Below, in pieces: positions 15,901-26,007 of a stretch of 64,000 nt of DNA; the first letter of the stretch is position 1, and each line of letters opens with the position of its first letter. The stretch is taken from the NCBI GenBank assembly GCA_040397785.1, contig JBBAVI010000017.1:6990-70989 (forward strand), written 5' to 3'. Below the pieces are notes generated by a model. The model searched no databases, was not told the DNA's origin, and worked only from the letters and a program-made list of their open reading frames with translations. The translations under genes and the position numbers were made by a program. Source of the DNA: M3007 sp040397785 (lineage in GTDB: Bacteria; Bacteroidota; Bacteroidia; Chitinophagales; Saprospiraceae).

Positions 15901-18900
15901 ATGAATGCATCTTTCAAGACACTCAACAACCTAACCGGCTGGCTTACGTTTGCCATCACCGGAATCGTGCTGGCATTAGCCGCCCAGCCTACTGGTAGTT
16001 TGTGGGACTGCGGCGAATTTATTTCTGGCGCATATAAACTTCAGGTTGTGCATCCGCCTGGTGCGCCTGTATTTTTGTTGGTTGGCCGCTTGTTTGCCTG
16101 GGTCGCCACGTTGTTTTCGAACGACCCCTCCAATATAGCCTATGGCGTCAACCTGTTGTCGGCCTTAAGCACGGCCTTTGGCGCCATGTTTATTTGTTGG
16201 AGTACCACCATTTTGGTGCGCCTTACCCTTACCGACCGCAATACGGAGCCAGCAACGGCGCATACCATTGCAATTTTGAGCGCTGGCTTAATTGCTGGTT
16301 TGGTAACCGCCTTTACGTCTTCCGTTTGGTTTTCAGCGGTGGAAGGTGAGGTGTACGCCATGTCTACCTTTTTTACCTGTATGACGCTGTGGGCGGTACT
16401 CAAATGGTACAATTTGCCTGATGAGGCCAACGCAGATCGTTGGTTGGTATTCGCCATTTACTCGATTGCATTGTCTATCGGGGTCCATTTGCTCAGCTTG
16501 CTGACATTCCCGGCCCTTGCGATGTTTTATTATTTTAAGAAGGCAAAAAAAGTAACTTTTCTGGGTGCTTTGACCTCGGCGATTGTAGGGGTCGTATTCA
16601 TTGTTGTCATTCAAAAAGTGGTTATTGCAGGTATTCCGAATATGTGGGCCTGGTTTGACATGTTGATGGTAAACAACTTTGGCTTGCCTTTTTACAGCGG
16701 TATCATTCCGGTTATTTTGTTGTTTACGGCCGGCATTTGGTACGGTTTGCATTATGCCCGCAAAACCAACAATGGCCTGATGCAGCGCCTGGTTGTTTCG
16801 TTTGCCGTAATTGTAATTGCCTATAGCTGTTATGGTATGGTGATCCTGCGCGCGATCGCGAGCCCACCAATCAATATGAATGACCCTTCTGATCCGATGC
16901 GTTTGTTGCCTTACCTCAACCGCGAGCAGTATGGCGAACGTCCGTTGTTAAGCGGCCCGGATTTTGATGCCCAACCCGTGGGTGTCGAGTCTACTGAACG
17001 CTACGGCCGCGTCGGCAACCGCTATGAAGTGGTAGACGAAAAAGTGGATTATGAGTTTTCCCCCAATGATAAAACCTTATTCCCTCGGATGGGCGACTAT
17101 TCGCAGGATCGTCCGCGGCTGTACCGACAATGGATCGACAAGCCAACCGGAAAACCCACTTTTTCCGATAATATTGAGTTTTTCTGGAAATACCAGATCG
17201 GCTGGATGTATTGGCGTTACTTTATGTGGAACTTCTCCGGCCGTCAAAATGGCGAGCAGGGTTATTACTCCTGGGACCCAACTGCCGGCAATTGGATTAC
17301 GGGTTTCAGCGCATTGGACGAACGCCGTATCGGCAATCAACGCGAAATCCCTGATTTTCAGAAACACAACCAGGCCAATAATAAGTACTATTTAATTCCT
17401 TTCTTGTTGGGCCTGTTGGGTATGTTTTTCCATTACAGCCGCCGCCGCAACGACTTCTTTGCCTTGTTTGCCCTATTTATCATTACCGGCGTAGGTATCA
17501 TTGTGTATTCCAACCAGCCACCGAACGAGCCGCGCGAACGCGATTATGTATTGGCAGGCTCATTCTTTACTTATGCTATCTGGATCGGGATGGGGGCTTT
17601 TGCCCTCTTCGACCTGCTCGTTGCACGCCTAAAATTGGCGGGCAATATCGCAGCACCCGTGGCAGGATTGATCGGTTTGGTAGCACCCTTGCTCATGGTT
17701 ACCCAAAACTGGGACGACCACAGCCGCGCAAAACAATATGCCAGCCGCGATTATGCACGCAACTTCCTCGAATCTTGCGAGCCCAACGCCATCATTTTCA
17801 CCTATGGCGATAATGATACCTACCCGCTGTGGTATTGTCAGGAAACGGAAGGCATTCGTACCGATGTGCGGGTGGTAAACCTTTCGCTGATTGCGGTAGA
17901 CTGGTACATTGGCCAGTTGCGTCGGGCAGTAAACAACTCCCCTGCAATTGAAATGAGCATCCCGCAGGAAAAGATTCAAGGCTTTAAACGCGTACAAATT
18001 CCTTACGGCGGCGGTCAAGGCCCTGAAAAGGAAATGAGCCTCGATCAGGTGATGAAATTCCTGGGCGAAGACCATCCACAGCAACAAGGTAGTGGACGCG
18101 GCTTTGATACGTACCTGCCTACGCGCAAAATGTTTATTCCGGTAAATAAGGAAGCGGGTATTGCCAATAAAATCCTTTCGCCCAATGATAGCACCATGGT
18201 GGATACCATTCACTTTAATATCGGGGAGAAAAAGACCTATATTATTAAAGACGATTTGGCCATTATGGACATCATTGCTTCGAATATTTGGAAACGCCCC
18301 ATTTACTGGGCCGTTACCTGCCGCGATGAAAAACTCCTGGGCTTACAAGATTACCTCCAACTGGAAGGCCTCGGTTTGCGTTTGATCGCTTCTAAAAATA
18401 AAAGCAACACCGAAAGTTATGGCATCATCGGTTGCGGCCGGGTGGATACCGATTTGGCGTACCGCAACATCATGGAAAAGTGGACTTGGGGTAATTTTGA
18501 TAAAGAACGGACGTATATTGACCGTTCTTACCTGCCAAGCCTCCAAACCATGCGCGTGACAATGATTCGGGTAGCCCGTCAGTTGGTGTTTGAAAAACAA
18601 AATGAAAAAGCCATGGCACTGGCCGATCGCTATTTTGAAGCATTCCCGCAATACAACTTCAACTACGATCAGTTTACTGCCTTTATGGCCGATATTTATG
18701 CTCGGGCTGGTAATAAGGAAAAGGCAGCAGCCAAAATCCGCGAAATTGCCAAAACGATCGAACAACAGTTGCGTTTTGTAAAATCACAGTCGCCTACGTT
18801 CCAACGCGGCTACCAGCAAGACGGCCAGTACGCATTGGGTACGGCACAAACCATCCTGCGTATTGCAGAAGATATGGACGACAAGGCCCTGCTGAAAGAA

Positions 18901-18972
18901 TTGGAAGATCAATTTACACCTTACATTCCAAACCAGAATGCGCCGAACAGCCTCCCAGGCTTTAGGCAGTAA
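15901..18972 (+). CDS. DUF2723 family membrane glycosyltransferase-like protein with a TPR-like C-terminus
   Basis: 1023 residues. The N-terminal DUF2723 domain has SLWDCGEFISGAYKLQVVHPPG at about residues 35-56, with the acidic D-x-x-E pair in the first loop, followed by about eleven TM helices to residue 590. DUF2723 is related to TMEM260/PMT-type O-mannosyltransferases, so a lipid-sugar-dependent glycosyltransferase is inferred. A soluble region follows: IFTYGDNDTYPLWYCQE near 635, then helical pairs to the end that look like TPRs. The ATG at 15901 fits how homologues start (LNNLTGW), although an in-frame ATG at 15859 also exists. It could support surface protein O-glycosylation, which is known for Bacteroidota. 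Confidence 0.9.
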   Translation: MNASFKTLNNLTGWLTFAITGIVLALAAQPTGSLWDCGEFISGAYKLQVVHPPGAPVFLLVGRLFAWVATLFSNDPSNIAYGVNLLSALSTAFGAMFICWSTTILVRLTLTDRNTEPATAHTIAILSAGLIAGLVTAFTSSVWFSAVEGEVYAMSTFFTCMTLWAVLKWYNLPDEANADRWLVFAIYSIALSIGVHLLSLLTFPALAMFYYFKKAKKVTFLGALTSAIVGVVFIVVIQKVVIAGIPNMWAWFDMLMVNNFGLPFYSGIIPVILLFTAGIWYGLHYARKTNNGLMQRLVVSFAVIVIAYSCYGMVILRAIASPPINMNDPSDPMRLLPYLNREQYGERPLLSGPDFDAQPVGVESTERYGRVGNRYEVVDEKVDYEFSPNDKTLFPRMGDYSQDRPRLYRQWIDKPTGKPTFSDNIEFFWKYQIGWMYWRYFMWNFSGRQNGEQGYYSWDPTAGNWITGFSALDERRIGNQREIPDFQKHNQANNKYYLIPFLLGLLGMFFHYSRRRNDFFALFALFIITGVGIIVYSNQPPNEPRERDYVLAGSFFTYAIWIGMGAFALFDLLVARLKLAGNIAAPVAGLIGLVAPLLMVTQNWDDHSRAKQYASRDYARNFLESCEPNAIIFTYGDNDTYPLWYCQETEGIRTDVRVVNLSLIAVDWYIGQLRRAVNNSPAIEMSIPQEKIQGFKRVQIPYGGGQGPEKEMSLDQVMKFLGEDHPQQQGSGRGFDTYLPTRKMFIPVNKEAGIANKILSPNDSTMVDTIHFNIGEKKTYIIKDDLAIMDIIASNIWKRPIYWAVTCRDEKLLGLQDYLQLEGLGLRLIASKNKSNTESYGIIGCGRVDTDLAYRNIMEKWTWGNFDKERTYIDRSYLPSLQTMRVTMIRVARQLVFEKQNEKAMALADRYFEAFPQYNFNYDQFTAFMADIYARAGNKEKAAAKIREIAKTIEQQLRFVKSQSPTFQRGYQQDGQYALGTAQTILRIAEDMDDKALLKELEDQFTPYIPNQNAPNSLPGFRQ

Positions 18973-18994
18973 TTGGAAAGGTGGGTTTTAAAAT

Positions 18995-19038
18995 AAAAAA
19001 GTGGCTTCTAGCATATTCGCTGGAAGCCACTTTTTTTT
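18995..19038. terminator. Bidirectional terminator between convergent genes
   Basis: GTGGCTTC at 19001-19008 pairs with GAAGCCAC at 19023-19030, and the stem continues inward four more pairs. A-tract 18995-19000 and T-tract 19031-19038 flank it, so both strands end in U-runs. It lies inside the end of the minus-strand T9SS gene, whose stop is at 19037-19039. Confidence 0.88.
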
Positions 19039-20431
19039 AATTAGATATCAAAACCTTTACCGGAGCAATGGGCAAGCCTGGAAAAGCCAGCCAATAAGCA
19101 CCCGGCGCCAATTGACCAATATCCATCATTACCTGATTAAGGCCTGGCGTGAGGAGCATCGAATTTTCCTGCACCACCCGGCCCAGTACATCGATCCACT
19201 GTGCGCGCACCGTTTGTTCGGAGGGTACCTGCAGTTGCACCGCCACCCTTTCAGTAGCTGGATTCGGGTAAAGCAACAAGTCTGCTTGAACCGATGAAGC
19301 AACGACCGGTGCTTCATCGCGGAAAATATTTCCAGCCGAACGATAGAAAAAAGTATTCATACCCTGCGCTGCCAGGGTGCCTCCTGTGGCTACATAATAG
19401 CCGCCAAACTTATGCATGACCGGCGTAACATTATAACCTGTAATGCCCAAATCAAGGGAATCAAGCACGTTTCCCTGCAAGTTGAGGCGATATACTTTAC
19501 TATTGCCCGATTCGGCACCCGCAAACAGGATATTTTTTGAATTGGGCAAATAGGTACAGGAAAAACCCTCGCTGTAGTCAAACCCTGTATCTTTATCATT
19601 GTAAAAATTTGTCCAGAGTACCTGACCAGATTCGTCCCAGAACGCGGCATAATAAGCAGAGTACAAGGTGGTTACCTGATCGCTATACACATTGCCCGCC
19701 AAGACAAACTGACCGTTGGCGGTAGGCACCAAGTCATTTACAGCAAAAAAAGAATAGCCTTCACCAAATTTGTACTTCGGGTCATCGATGCCCTTATTCC
19801 ATATCGTAAGACCATTTGATGTTCGAATTTTCGAAACACTGTTTCCTGCCAATACCAAAAAAGCACCACCACCCTGGGTAATGTACATGCGTTTGGGGGT
19901 GGAGGCGGGATAGTTGTTTTTCCAGACAATCTCCCCATTTTCTGAGAGGCGCATCGCCACCAGACCGCCCAAAGCAGGTGCCGGGCCTACCGCAATGTAG
20001 CCGCCATCAGGCAAAGGCGCGATGTCAGAAAAATAAGCAACGCCTGCAATTTTTTTGCTCCAAAGTTCCGCTCCTGCAGGGTTTAGCCGCAACAAATAAC
20101 CTTGGTTGGCACTGCCACATGCCCAAAACCAGCCCCCATCGGGCAATTGGAGTACCCCGCGCCCCATCGACTCTGAAGTAGTGGGGGTACCATAATATTT
20201 CAGGCTCAGTTGATTGCCCAATTGATCGACCTGGAGCATAAACAGGTCTTGCAGCGCGGTACTGTTGCTTTGGAATCCATAGCCAAACAGGGTGTAACCG
20301 GATGCACTGGGAAACACAGCACGCCCCACATCATATCCGCTTGAAACCGGATAGTTTTTTTGAATAATACCCGATTGTGCGGATAAAAACAAAGGAAAAA
20401 GTACGAAAAGTAAAAAGTGTTGTTTTTTCAT
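19037..20431 (-). CDS. Secreted T9SS type A sorting-domain protein, beta-propeller-like
   Basis: 464 residues. A signal peptide (1-18, ending FLSAQ) precedes repeated strand units with G-G-Y/W-x-x-x-G motifs (LPDGGWFWACG, LPDGGYIAVG, GGAFLVLAG), suggesting a propeller of the Kelch/PQQ-like type. The C-terminal 80 residues are the T9SS type A signal: LLLYPNPATERVAVQL, then WIDVLGRVVQ and LAPGAYWL. Export to the cell surface is therefore predicted with confidence, but the ligand is unknown. Confidence 0.87.
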   Translation of the reverse strand: MKKQHFLLFVLFPLFLSAQSGIIQKNYPVSSGYDVGRAVFPSASGYTLFGYGFQSNSTALQDLFMLQVDQLGNQLSLKYYGTPTTSESMGRGVLQLPDGGWFWACGSANQGYLLRLNPAGAELWSKKIAGVAYFSDIAPLPDGGYIAVGPAPALGGLVAMRLSENGEIVWKNNYPASTPKRMYITQGGGAFLVLAGNSVSKIRTSNGLTIWNKGIDDPKYKFGEGYSFFAVNDLVPTANGQFVLAGNVYSDQVTTLYSAYYAAFWDESGQVLWTNFYNDKDTGFDYSEGFSCTYLPNSKNILFAGAESGNSKVYRLNLQGNVLDSLDLGITGYNVTPVMHKFGGYYVATGGTLAAQGMNTFFYRSAGNIFRDEAPVVASSVQADLLLYPNPATERVAVQLQVPSEQTVRAQWIDVLGRVVQENSMLLTPGLNQVMMDIGQLAPGAYWLAFPGLPIAPVKVLISN

Positions 20432-20699
20432 TGGGTGTTATTTTTGAATATGGAATTTGCTTTAAAATTAAGGGAATCGATACCTTAGTTAAAATTTAAA
20501 TGGCTTTTTGTCGGACGCATGTCTAATAGACTGGTTGCAGATCATTGTCATTTACAGTAACCAGGTACCTAACAGTCGAGAATTTAAAAGCAACTTATAC
20601 GCAACTGCATAGGATTCGCAACAATTTCGCCAATTTTGCGTCCTTATTCGCTGCAAGGAATTTTAAAAGTTGAACCTTGCACTTCGATATTTCCACAAT
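20432..20699. other. Divergent intergenic region, 268 bp
   Basis: AT-rich spacer between the T9SS gene and the VWA-like membrane gene. A CAATTTTG element near 20631-20638, one base off TAnnTTTG, lies about 60 bases before the ATG at 20700. No gene or stable hairpin was recognised. Confidence 0.45.
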
Positions 20700-22799
20700 A
20701 TGGCCAATTTATCCTTTCAATACCCGGCATGGTTCCTGATCCTTTGTGTTTTACTGGGGCTGGGTTATGCATTATTGCTTTATTTCCGCGATACCACGTT
20801 TCAGGAACGCGCACCACGCCTGCCCCTGGTGCTTGGGATCATGCGCTGGCTCACCGTTACGATCCTGAGCGCTTTGTTGTTGTCCCCTCTGCTAAAATCG
20901 ATCATCACCGATACGAAAAAGCCGGTTATTGTACTGGCACAAGACCAATCTGAAAGCATCGGTGCAACCTTGCAAGGGCCAGCACTCGAACAATACAAGC
21001 AAGACTGGCAATCGCTGCGCACGGCACTGGAAGAAAACTATGAGGTACACGAACTAGCCTTGGGCGACGATGTACGCGAAGGGGTAGATTTTAATTTTCA
21101 GGATAAGGTGAGCAATCTTTCGCAGGCAATGCAATCCATTTACGATATGTATGGCACCCAAAATCTGGGGGCTGTCGTCATCGCATCCGATGGTATTTAC
21201 AACGAAGGCAGCAACCCGGCTTACAGTGGTGCGCAACTAACCGCACCCGTTTATACCATTGCCTTGGGGGATACCATACCCAAAAAAGACCTGTTGATCA
21301 AGCGGGTTTTTAATAATAAAATTGCCTATTTGGGGGATAAATTCACCGTACAAATTGATGTGAGCGCGACCAATTGTGCGGGTGCGACTTCTGTCCTAAC
21401 CGTTGGGAAAGTGTCGGGCGACCAAACGCGCATATTGCAATCCATTCCGGTAAGCATCACCAACAACGACTTTTTTGCCACCAAAGAAGTGGTGATTGAA
21501 GCCGATCAGGCGGGCGTGGCACAATACGTCGTGCGCCTTGCGAACATTCCAGGAGAGGCATCCACCGTCAACAATAAAAAAGAACTGTTTATTGACGTGT
21601 TAGATGCCCGTCAAAAAATCCTGTTTCTGGCCAATAGTCCGAACCCCGACCTCAGCGCCCTGCGACAAACCCTGGAGTCGAATAAAAACTACCAGGTTTT
21701 TCTATCCTATATTACTGATCCGGGGCTGGATGTAACGAAATATGATTTTGTAGTGCTGCACAATTTGCCATCTGTAAGCAATGATATTTCGGGCATCCTA
21801 AAAACGATGAATGAAAAGCGCATTCCACGCCTGTTCATTGCAGGTTTGCAAACGGGCTTTACCAGTCTTTCGAAAGAACAAGGGCTTGTTAATATCCAAA
21901 ATGTGAGCCAGCAAACCGACGATGTGCAAGGCAAGGTTTCGCCGCAATTTGCTGCCTTTGCGCTCGATCCGAGGGTGAGTGAAGAATTACCCAAATTCAA
22001 TCCCGTTACATCGGCATTCGGAAGTTTTGGCGCAACCGCGCAGGCGCAGGTAATTCTTTGGAAACGCATCGGCATGGTGGACACCGACCAACCTTTGCTG
22101 GCAGTAGGCGAAACAAATGGGGTCAAAACCGGCATATTTGTAGGAGAAGGTTTGTGGAAATGGCGCCTGTTTGATTTCCTCCAGCACAACAACCATGAAA
22201 TATTTGACGATTTGATCGGCAAAACCGTGCAATACTTATCCCTTAAAGCGGATAAACGCAAATTCCGGATCAACCTGGATAAGAGCATTTTTGATGAAAA
22301 TGAAGCCGTTACGTTTGGCGCAGAATTGTACAACGACAATTACGAACTGACCAATGAACCGGATATCAACATCTTGGTACGCAACAAGGATGGAAAGGAT
22401 TTTAATTATAATTTTAATAAACTCGGAAAGGCATACACGCTGAATGCCGGTATTTTACCTACCGGAAATTACACTTTCAAAGCCAATACGAACTTCAACG
22501 GACAGGCCCTGAGTTTTGAAGGCAAATTCAGTGTGCGCCCAATTGAATTGGAATTGTTTGAAACCACCGCAAATCATGCCGTATTGCGTCAATTGAGCAG
22601 CCAATATGGCGGTGAAACCGTGTATACGAATCAAATTTCCAGCATCGGTGAAAAAATAAAAGCCAATCAAACCGTAAAACCCGTTATTTACCAAACAACC
22701 AAAACGAATCCATTAATCAACCTGAAATGGATTTTTGCGTTGCTGGCAGGTTTGTTGGCAGCCGAATGGTTCCTAAGGCGTTATTATGGCGCCTATTGA
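20700..22799 (+). CDS. VWA-like membrane protein of unknown role (BatA-type architecture)
   Basis: 699 residues from the ATG at 20700 (MANLSFQYPAWFL). Two N-terminal TM helices precede a von Willebrand A-like domain beginning VIVLAQDQSESIG near residue 80. The D-x-S-x-S metal site reads DQSES. A later GAVVIASDGIYNEGSNP strand has the acidic partner. Extended beta-rich domains follow, and a final TM helix at about 675-693 is followed by RRYYGAY. Similar large BatA/aerotolerance-like proteins are common in Bacteroidota. The RND pump begins 18 bases after its stop, implying cotranscription. Confidence 0.78.
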   Translation: MANLSFQYPAWFLILCVLLGLGYALLLYFRDTTFQERAPRLPLVLGIMRWLTVTILSALLLSPLLKSIITDTKKPVIVLAQDQSESIGATLQGPALEQYKQDWQSLRTALEENYEVHELALGDDVREGVDFNFQDKVSNLSQAMQSIYDMYGTQNLGAVVIASDGIYNEGSNPAYSGAQLTAPVYTIALGDTIPKKDLLIKRVFNNKIAYLGDKFTVQIDVSATNCAGATSVLTVGKVSGDQTRILQSIPVSITNNDFFATKEVVIEADQAGVAQYVVRLANIPGEASTVNNKKELFIDVLDARQKILFLANSPNPDLSALRQTLESNKNYQVFLSYITDPGLDVTKYDFVVLHNLPSVSNDISGILKTMNEKRIPRLFIAGLQTGFTSLSKEQGLVNIQNVSQQTDDVQGKVSPQFAAFALDPRVSEELPKFNPVTSAFGSFGATAQAQVILWKRIGMVDTDQPLLAVGETNGVKTGIFVGEGLWKWRLFDFLQHNNHEIFDDLIGKTVQYLSLKADKRKFRINLDKSIFDENEAVTFGAELYNDNYELTNEPDINILVRNKDGKDFNYNFNKLGKAYTLNAGILPTGNYTFKANTNFNGQALSFEGKFSVRPIELELFETTANHAVLRQLSSQYGGETVYTNQISSIGEKIKANQTVKPVIYQTTKTNPLINLKWIFALLAGLLAAEWFLRRYYGAY

Positions 22800-22817
22800 T
22801 TTTGATTACCTTTGTGT

Positions 22818-25800
22818 ATGAATCTTACTGCGCTTTCCATCCGCCGCCCCTCGCTGATTATTGTGGTTTTTGCTGTGTTGACCTTTATGGGGGTGGCGAG
22901 CTATTATCGTCTTCCGATTGAATTGGTGCCCAAATTCAACGCACCCATCATTACCATTATTACGGTTTATCCCGGCGCATCGCCCTCCGAAGTTGAAAAT
23001 GCAGTCAGCAAACCCATTGAAGATGCCATTTCTTCCTTGGAGGGGATCGATCAAATTCAGATTAGCTCCAACGAAAACACCTCCTTTGTGGTTGTCGAAA
23101 TGGATCAGGCCGTCGACATTGACAAGACCGTCCAGGAACTTACCCGCAAGATCAACCAAATTCAGGCGACTTTTCCCAAAGAAGTGCGCACGCCGGTGGT
23201 CAATAAATTTGCACTCGACGAATTACCCATTGTACGCTTAGGGACTTCTGCCAATATTACCGGGACCGCTTTTACGGATTTGATTAAAAACCGCGTACTG
23301 CCCGATATTGCCCAGGTAAAAGGCGTGGCGCAGGTGAATATCCTGGGTGGAGAAGAGCGCGAAATAAAAATCAATATCAACAGTGAACGCCTGGAACAAT
23401 ACGGACTTTCGCTGTTGCAGGTTTCGCAGGCCATTCAAATGGCCAACCTGGATTTCCCGACAGGTAAAGTAACCGATGCCGCAGGGCAAATGCGTATTCG
23501 ACTGGCTGGAAAATTCCACAGCCTCGATGAAATTCGCAACCTGGTCATTGGCAAAAGCCGGTTTGGTTCTTCGATTTACATCCGGGATATTGCTGAGGTG
23601 CAAGACGGCGCACGTGATCAGGAAGTAATTTGCCGGACCGATTGGCGGCCCTCCCTGGGTATCACCGTTCGGAAACAAAGTGATGCCAATGCCGTGGAAA
23701 TGGCCGATTTGGTCATTAAAAAAGTACAAGACCTCGAAAAACGTTACGCCAAGGAAGGCCTCAAATTTCAGGTTGTAGCCAATAGCAGTAAATTTACCAA
23801 ACGCGCCACCGATGCGGTAATTCATGATTTGTTTACCGCCGTTTTGCTGGTTGGCCTGGTTATGCTGCTGTTTCTGCACAGTTTGCGCAATGCTGCTATT
23901 GTATTGGTGTCTATCCCGACTTCGATTGTAAGCACCTTCGTGATGATGCAGTTGTTCGGCTACTCGCTCAACCTGATGTCGTTGCTGGGCTTGTCGCTCG
24001 CCATTGGTATTTTGGTCGACGACGCAATTGTCGTGATTGAAAACATTTATCGGCACCTGGAAATGGGAAAAAACAGGGTGCAAGCCAGTTACGATGGCCG
24101 GATGGAAATTGGTTTTACGGCCATTAGTATCACCCTGATTGACGTTGTTATCTTTTTGCCCATCATTTTCACCGTAGGGATTGTACCAAACTTGTTGCGG
24201 CAGTTTTGCATGACGGTTTTGACCTCCACCCTGATGTCGTTGTTTGTTTCTTTTACCCTGGTTCCCTGGCTTACCTCGCGTTTGGCAAAAGCACACCGGT
24301 TTAAAGGAAAATCCATGGTGGGCCGCATGGTTTTGCAGTTTGAAGCCTTTTTGGAATGGCTGGCGGAAGGTTTCGTAACCGCCCTGCGTTGGGCCTTGCA
24401 CAACTGGTGGACACGCATCGCAACCCTTTTAATTGCGACGGGCACTTTTGCGGCCTCTTTTTTACTGATTTACTTTGGCTTTATTGGAAATGCCTTTTTT
24501 GATCCGGGGGATCGTGGCGAATTTTTGGTACAAGTTGACCTGCCCAAAGACGCATCCTTGACCCAAACAGACGCCGTATGCAAATCGGTGGAAGACTGGC
24601 TTCGACAACAACCCGATGTAGTAAGCACTTTTACCTCGGTGGGCACCAACAACAAGTCTTTTGGGCTTACGCTCGCGCACGTGGGCGAGATTTTGGTGTT
24701 TTTACGGTCAAAAGACGAAGGTCGTACACTAGCCGCAGACATTTTTGCCCGACAAACCAAAGTAAAACTGGAAGAAGTGATCGCCGGGGCCAGAATCAAA
24801 ACTTCCCCCATTGATATTCTTGGACTTTCCTTTTTGCCCATTGAAATCATGCTTAATGGCCCCAATCTGGATAGTTTACTCATCGCTGCCGATACAATTA
24901 AAAAAATAATGGGCCAGGTGCCTGGCTGCGTAGAGGTAGAAAGCTCCGTAGAAGGCGGCAACCCGGAAGTAAAAGTGGATGTAAACCGGCAACGAATGGC
25001 CGATTATGGCCTGACAATGGCACAGGTTGGCCTTACCCTACAAACCGCCTTTAGTGGAAATACAGATGCCCGATACCGGGAAGGTGATTATGAATACCCC
25101 ATTCGAATTGCATTGGATGCCTTTGATCGGCGCAGTGCGGGCGATATCAACCAATTATCTTTTGTAAACCCACTGGGCAATACTTTTTACCTCAAACAAT
25201 TTGCTGAAGTAGCCGAAAGTTCGGCGCCTACCCGATTGGAACGCCGCGACCGACTTCCGTCCTTGTTGCTTAGTGCACAGGTAATTGGACGACCCAATGG
25301 TTCGGTAGGCCGGGATATCAAAAAACAGCTGGATGCGCTTGATTTACCGACGGGTTCCTACATCAAATATGGTGGTGACCTCAAGCGGCAACAACAAGGC
25401 ATTGGCACCATGGGACTTGCCTTATGGGTTTCGCTGGCCCTGGTTTATCTGATCCTGGTAGCCTTGTATGACAGCTGGGTGTACCCCTTTGTTGTATTGG
25501 TGTCTATTCCTTTGTCTATGATTGGTGCTTTCCTGGCACTGGCGCTGGCGTCGGAAAACCTGACCGTATTTACAGGCCTTGGTTTGTTGATGTTGATCGG
25601 CCTGGTAGGTAAAAATGCCATTTTGGTGGTCGACTTTGCGAACCAGCTGAGGGAGGAGGGCTATTCGATGAAAGATGCCTTATTGCGCGCCACCAAATTG
25701 CGTTTCCGCCCAGTGCTTATGACAAACATTGCGATGGTAATTGGACTTTTGCCCCTTGCATTTGCCGAAGGCGCTGGCGCGCAATGGAAAAACGGTTTGG

Positions 25801-25937
25801 CCTGGGCCATTATTGGTGGCCTCAATTCTTCCATGTTTTTATCGCTGATCGTAGTGCCCGTTGTGTACTGGAACTTCGAAAAGCTGTTGGTTTTATTGAA
25901 ATTGGATAAGAAAAAGAAAGTCGACTTAATAGAGTAA
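22818..25937 (+). CDS. RND-family efflux transporter permease (AcrB/HAE1-like)
   Basis: 1039 residues, a complete two-repeat RND pump. The first TM at residues 10-30 is followed by PIITIITVYPGASPSEVE, the first porter-domain motif. The proton-relay Asp pair lies in TM4 (GILVDDAIVVIENIYR). The second half has LIGLVGKNAILVVDF in the matching helix. The usual periplasmic adaptor (MFP) and outer-membrane channel genes are absent on either side, so partners must be encoded elsewhere. It follows the VWA-like gene by 18 bases. The ATG at 22818 is preferred over a TTG two codons earlier. Confidence 0.95.
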   Translation: MNLTALSIRRPSLIIVVFAVLTFMGVASYYRLPIELVPKFNAPIITIITVYPGASPSEVENAVSKPIEDAISSLEGIDQIQISSNENTSFVVVEMDQAVDIDKTVQELTRKINQIQATFPKEVRTPVVNKFALDELPIVRLGTSANITGTAFTDLIKNRVLPDIAQVKGVAQVNILGGEEREIKININSERLEQYGLSLLQVSQAIQMANLDFPTGKVTDAAGQMRIRLAGKFHSLDEIRNLVIGKSRFGSSIYIRDIAEVQDGARDQEVICRTDWRPSLGITVRKQSDANAVEMADLVIKKVQDLEKRYAKEGLKFQVVANSSKFTKRATDAVIHDLFTAVLLVGLVMLLFLHSLRNAAIVLVSIPTSIVSTFVMMQLFGYSLNLMSLLGLSLAIGILVDDAIVVIENIYRHLEMGKNRVQASYDGRMEIGFTAISITLIDVVIFLPIIFTVGIVPNLLRQFCMTVLTSTLMSLFVSFTLVPWLTSRLAKAHRFKGKSMVGRMVLQFEAFLEWLAEGFVTALRWALHNWWTRIATLLIATGTFAASFLLIYFGFIGNAFFDPGDRGEFLVQVDLPKDASLTQTDAVCKSVEDWLRQQPDVVSTFTSVGTNNKSFGLTLAHVGEILVFLRSKDEGRTLAADIFARQTKVKLEEVIAGARIKTSPIDILGLSFLPIEIMLNGPNLDSLLIAADTIKKIMGQVPGCVEVESSVEGGNPEVKVDVNRQRMADYGLTMAQVGLTLQTAFSGNTDARYREGDYEYPIRIALDAFDRRSAGDINQLSFVNPLGNTFYLKQFAEVAESSAPTRLERRDRLPSLLLSAQVIGRPNGSVGRDIKKQLDALDLPTGSYIKYGGDLKRQQQGIGTMGLALWVSLALVYLILVALYDSWVYPFVVLVSIPLSMIGAFLALALASENLTVFTGLGLLMLIGLVGKNAILVVDFANQLREEGYSMKDALLRATKLRFRPVLMTNIAMVIGLLPLAFAEGAGAQWKNGLAWAIIGGLNSSMFLSLIVVPVVYWNFEKLLVLLKLDKKKKVDLIE

Positions 25938-25938
25938 T

Positions 25939-25986
25939 ATGAGTCATCCCGAATTTTGGTGGAACCCAAAATTCGGGATGACTCAT
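25939..25986. repeat. Perfect 21-bp inverted repeat between convergent genes
   Basis: Bases 25939-25959 are the exact reverse complement of 25966-25986, with a 6-base loop. The arms contain GAGTCATCCCGAATTTTG. No T-run follows on either side, so it is not a classical terminator. It may be a REP-like intergenic element or a transcript-end stabiliser. Confidence 0.85.
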
Positions 25987-26007
25987 GTTATTGTAGTGGT
26001 GGGAAGT

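Noticed and set aside
22807..22814. TACCTTTG four bases before the RND start, as a leaderless promoter
   Set aside because: The intergenic gap is only 18 bases, no -33 element is at the right distance, and the transcription start would fall inside the codon region. Cotranscription with the VWA-like gene is simpler.
23238..24401. Long open frame on the minus strand inside the RND gene (387 codons)
   Set aside because: It lies wholly antisense to an unambiguous RND permease, lacks family motifs and is low-complexity in His/Gln, a by-product of the codon bias of the sense gene.
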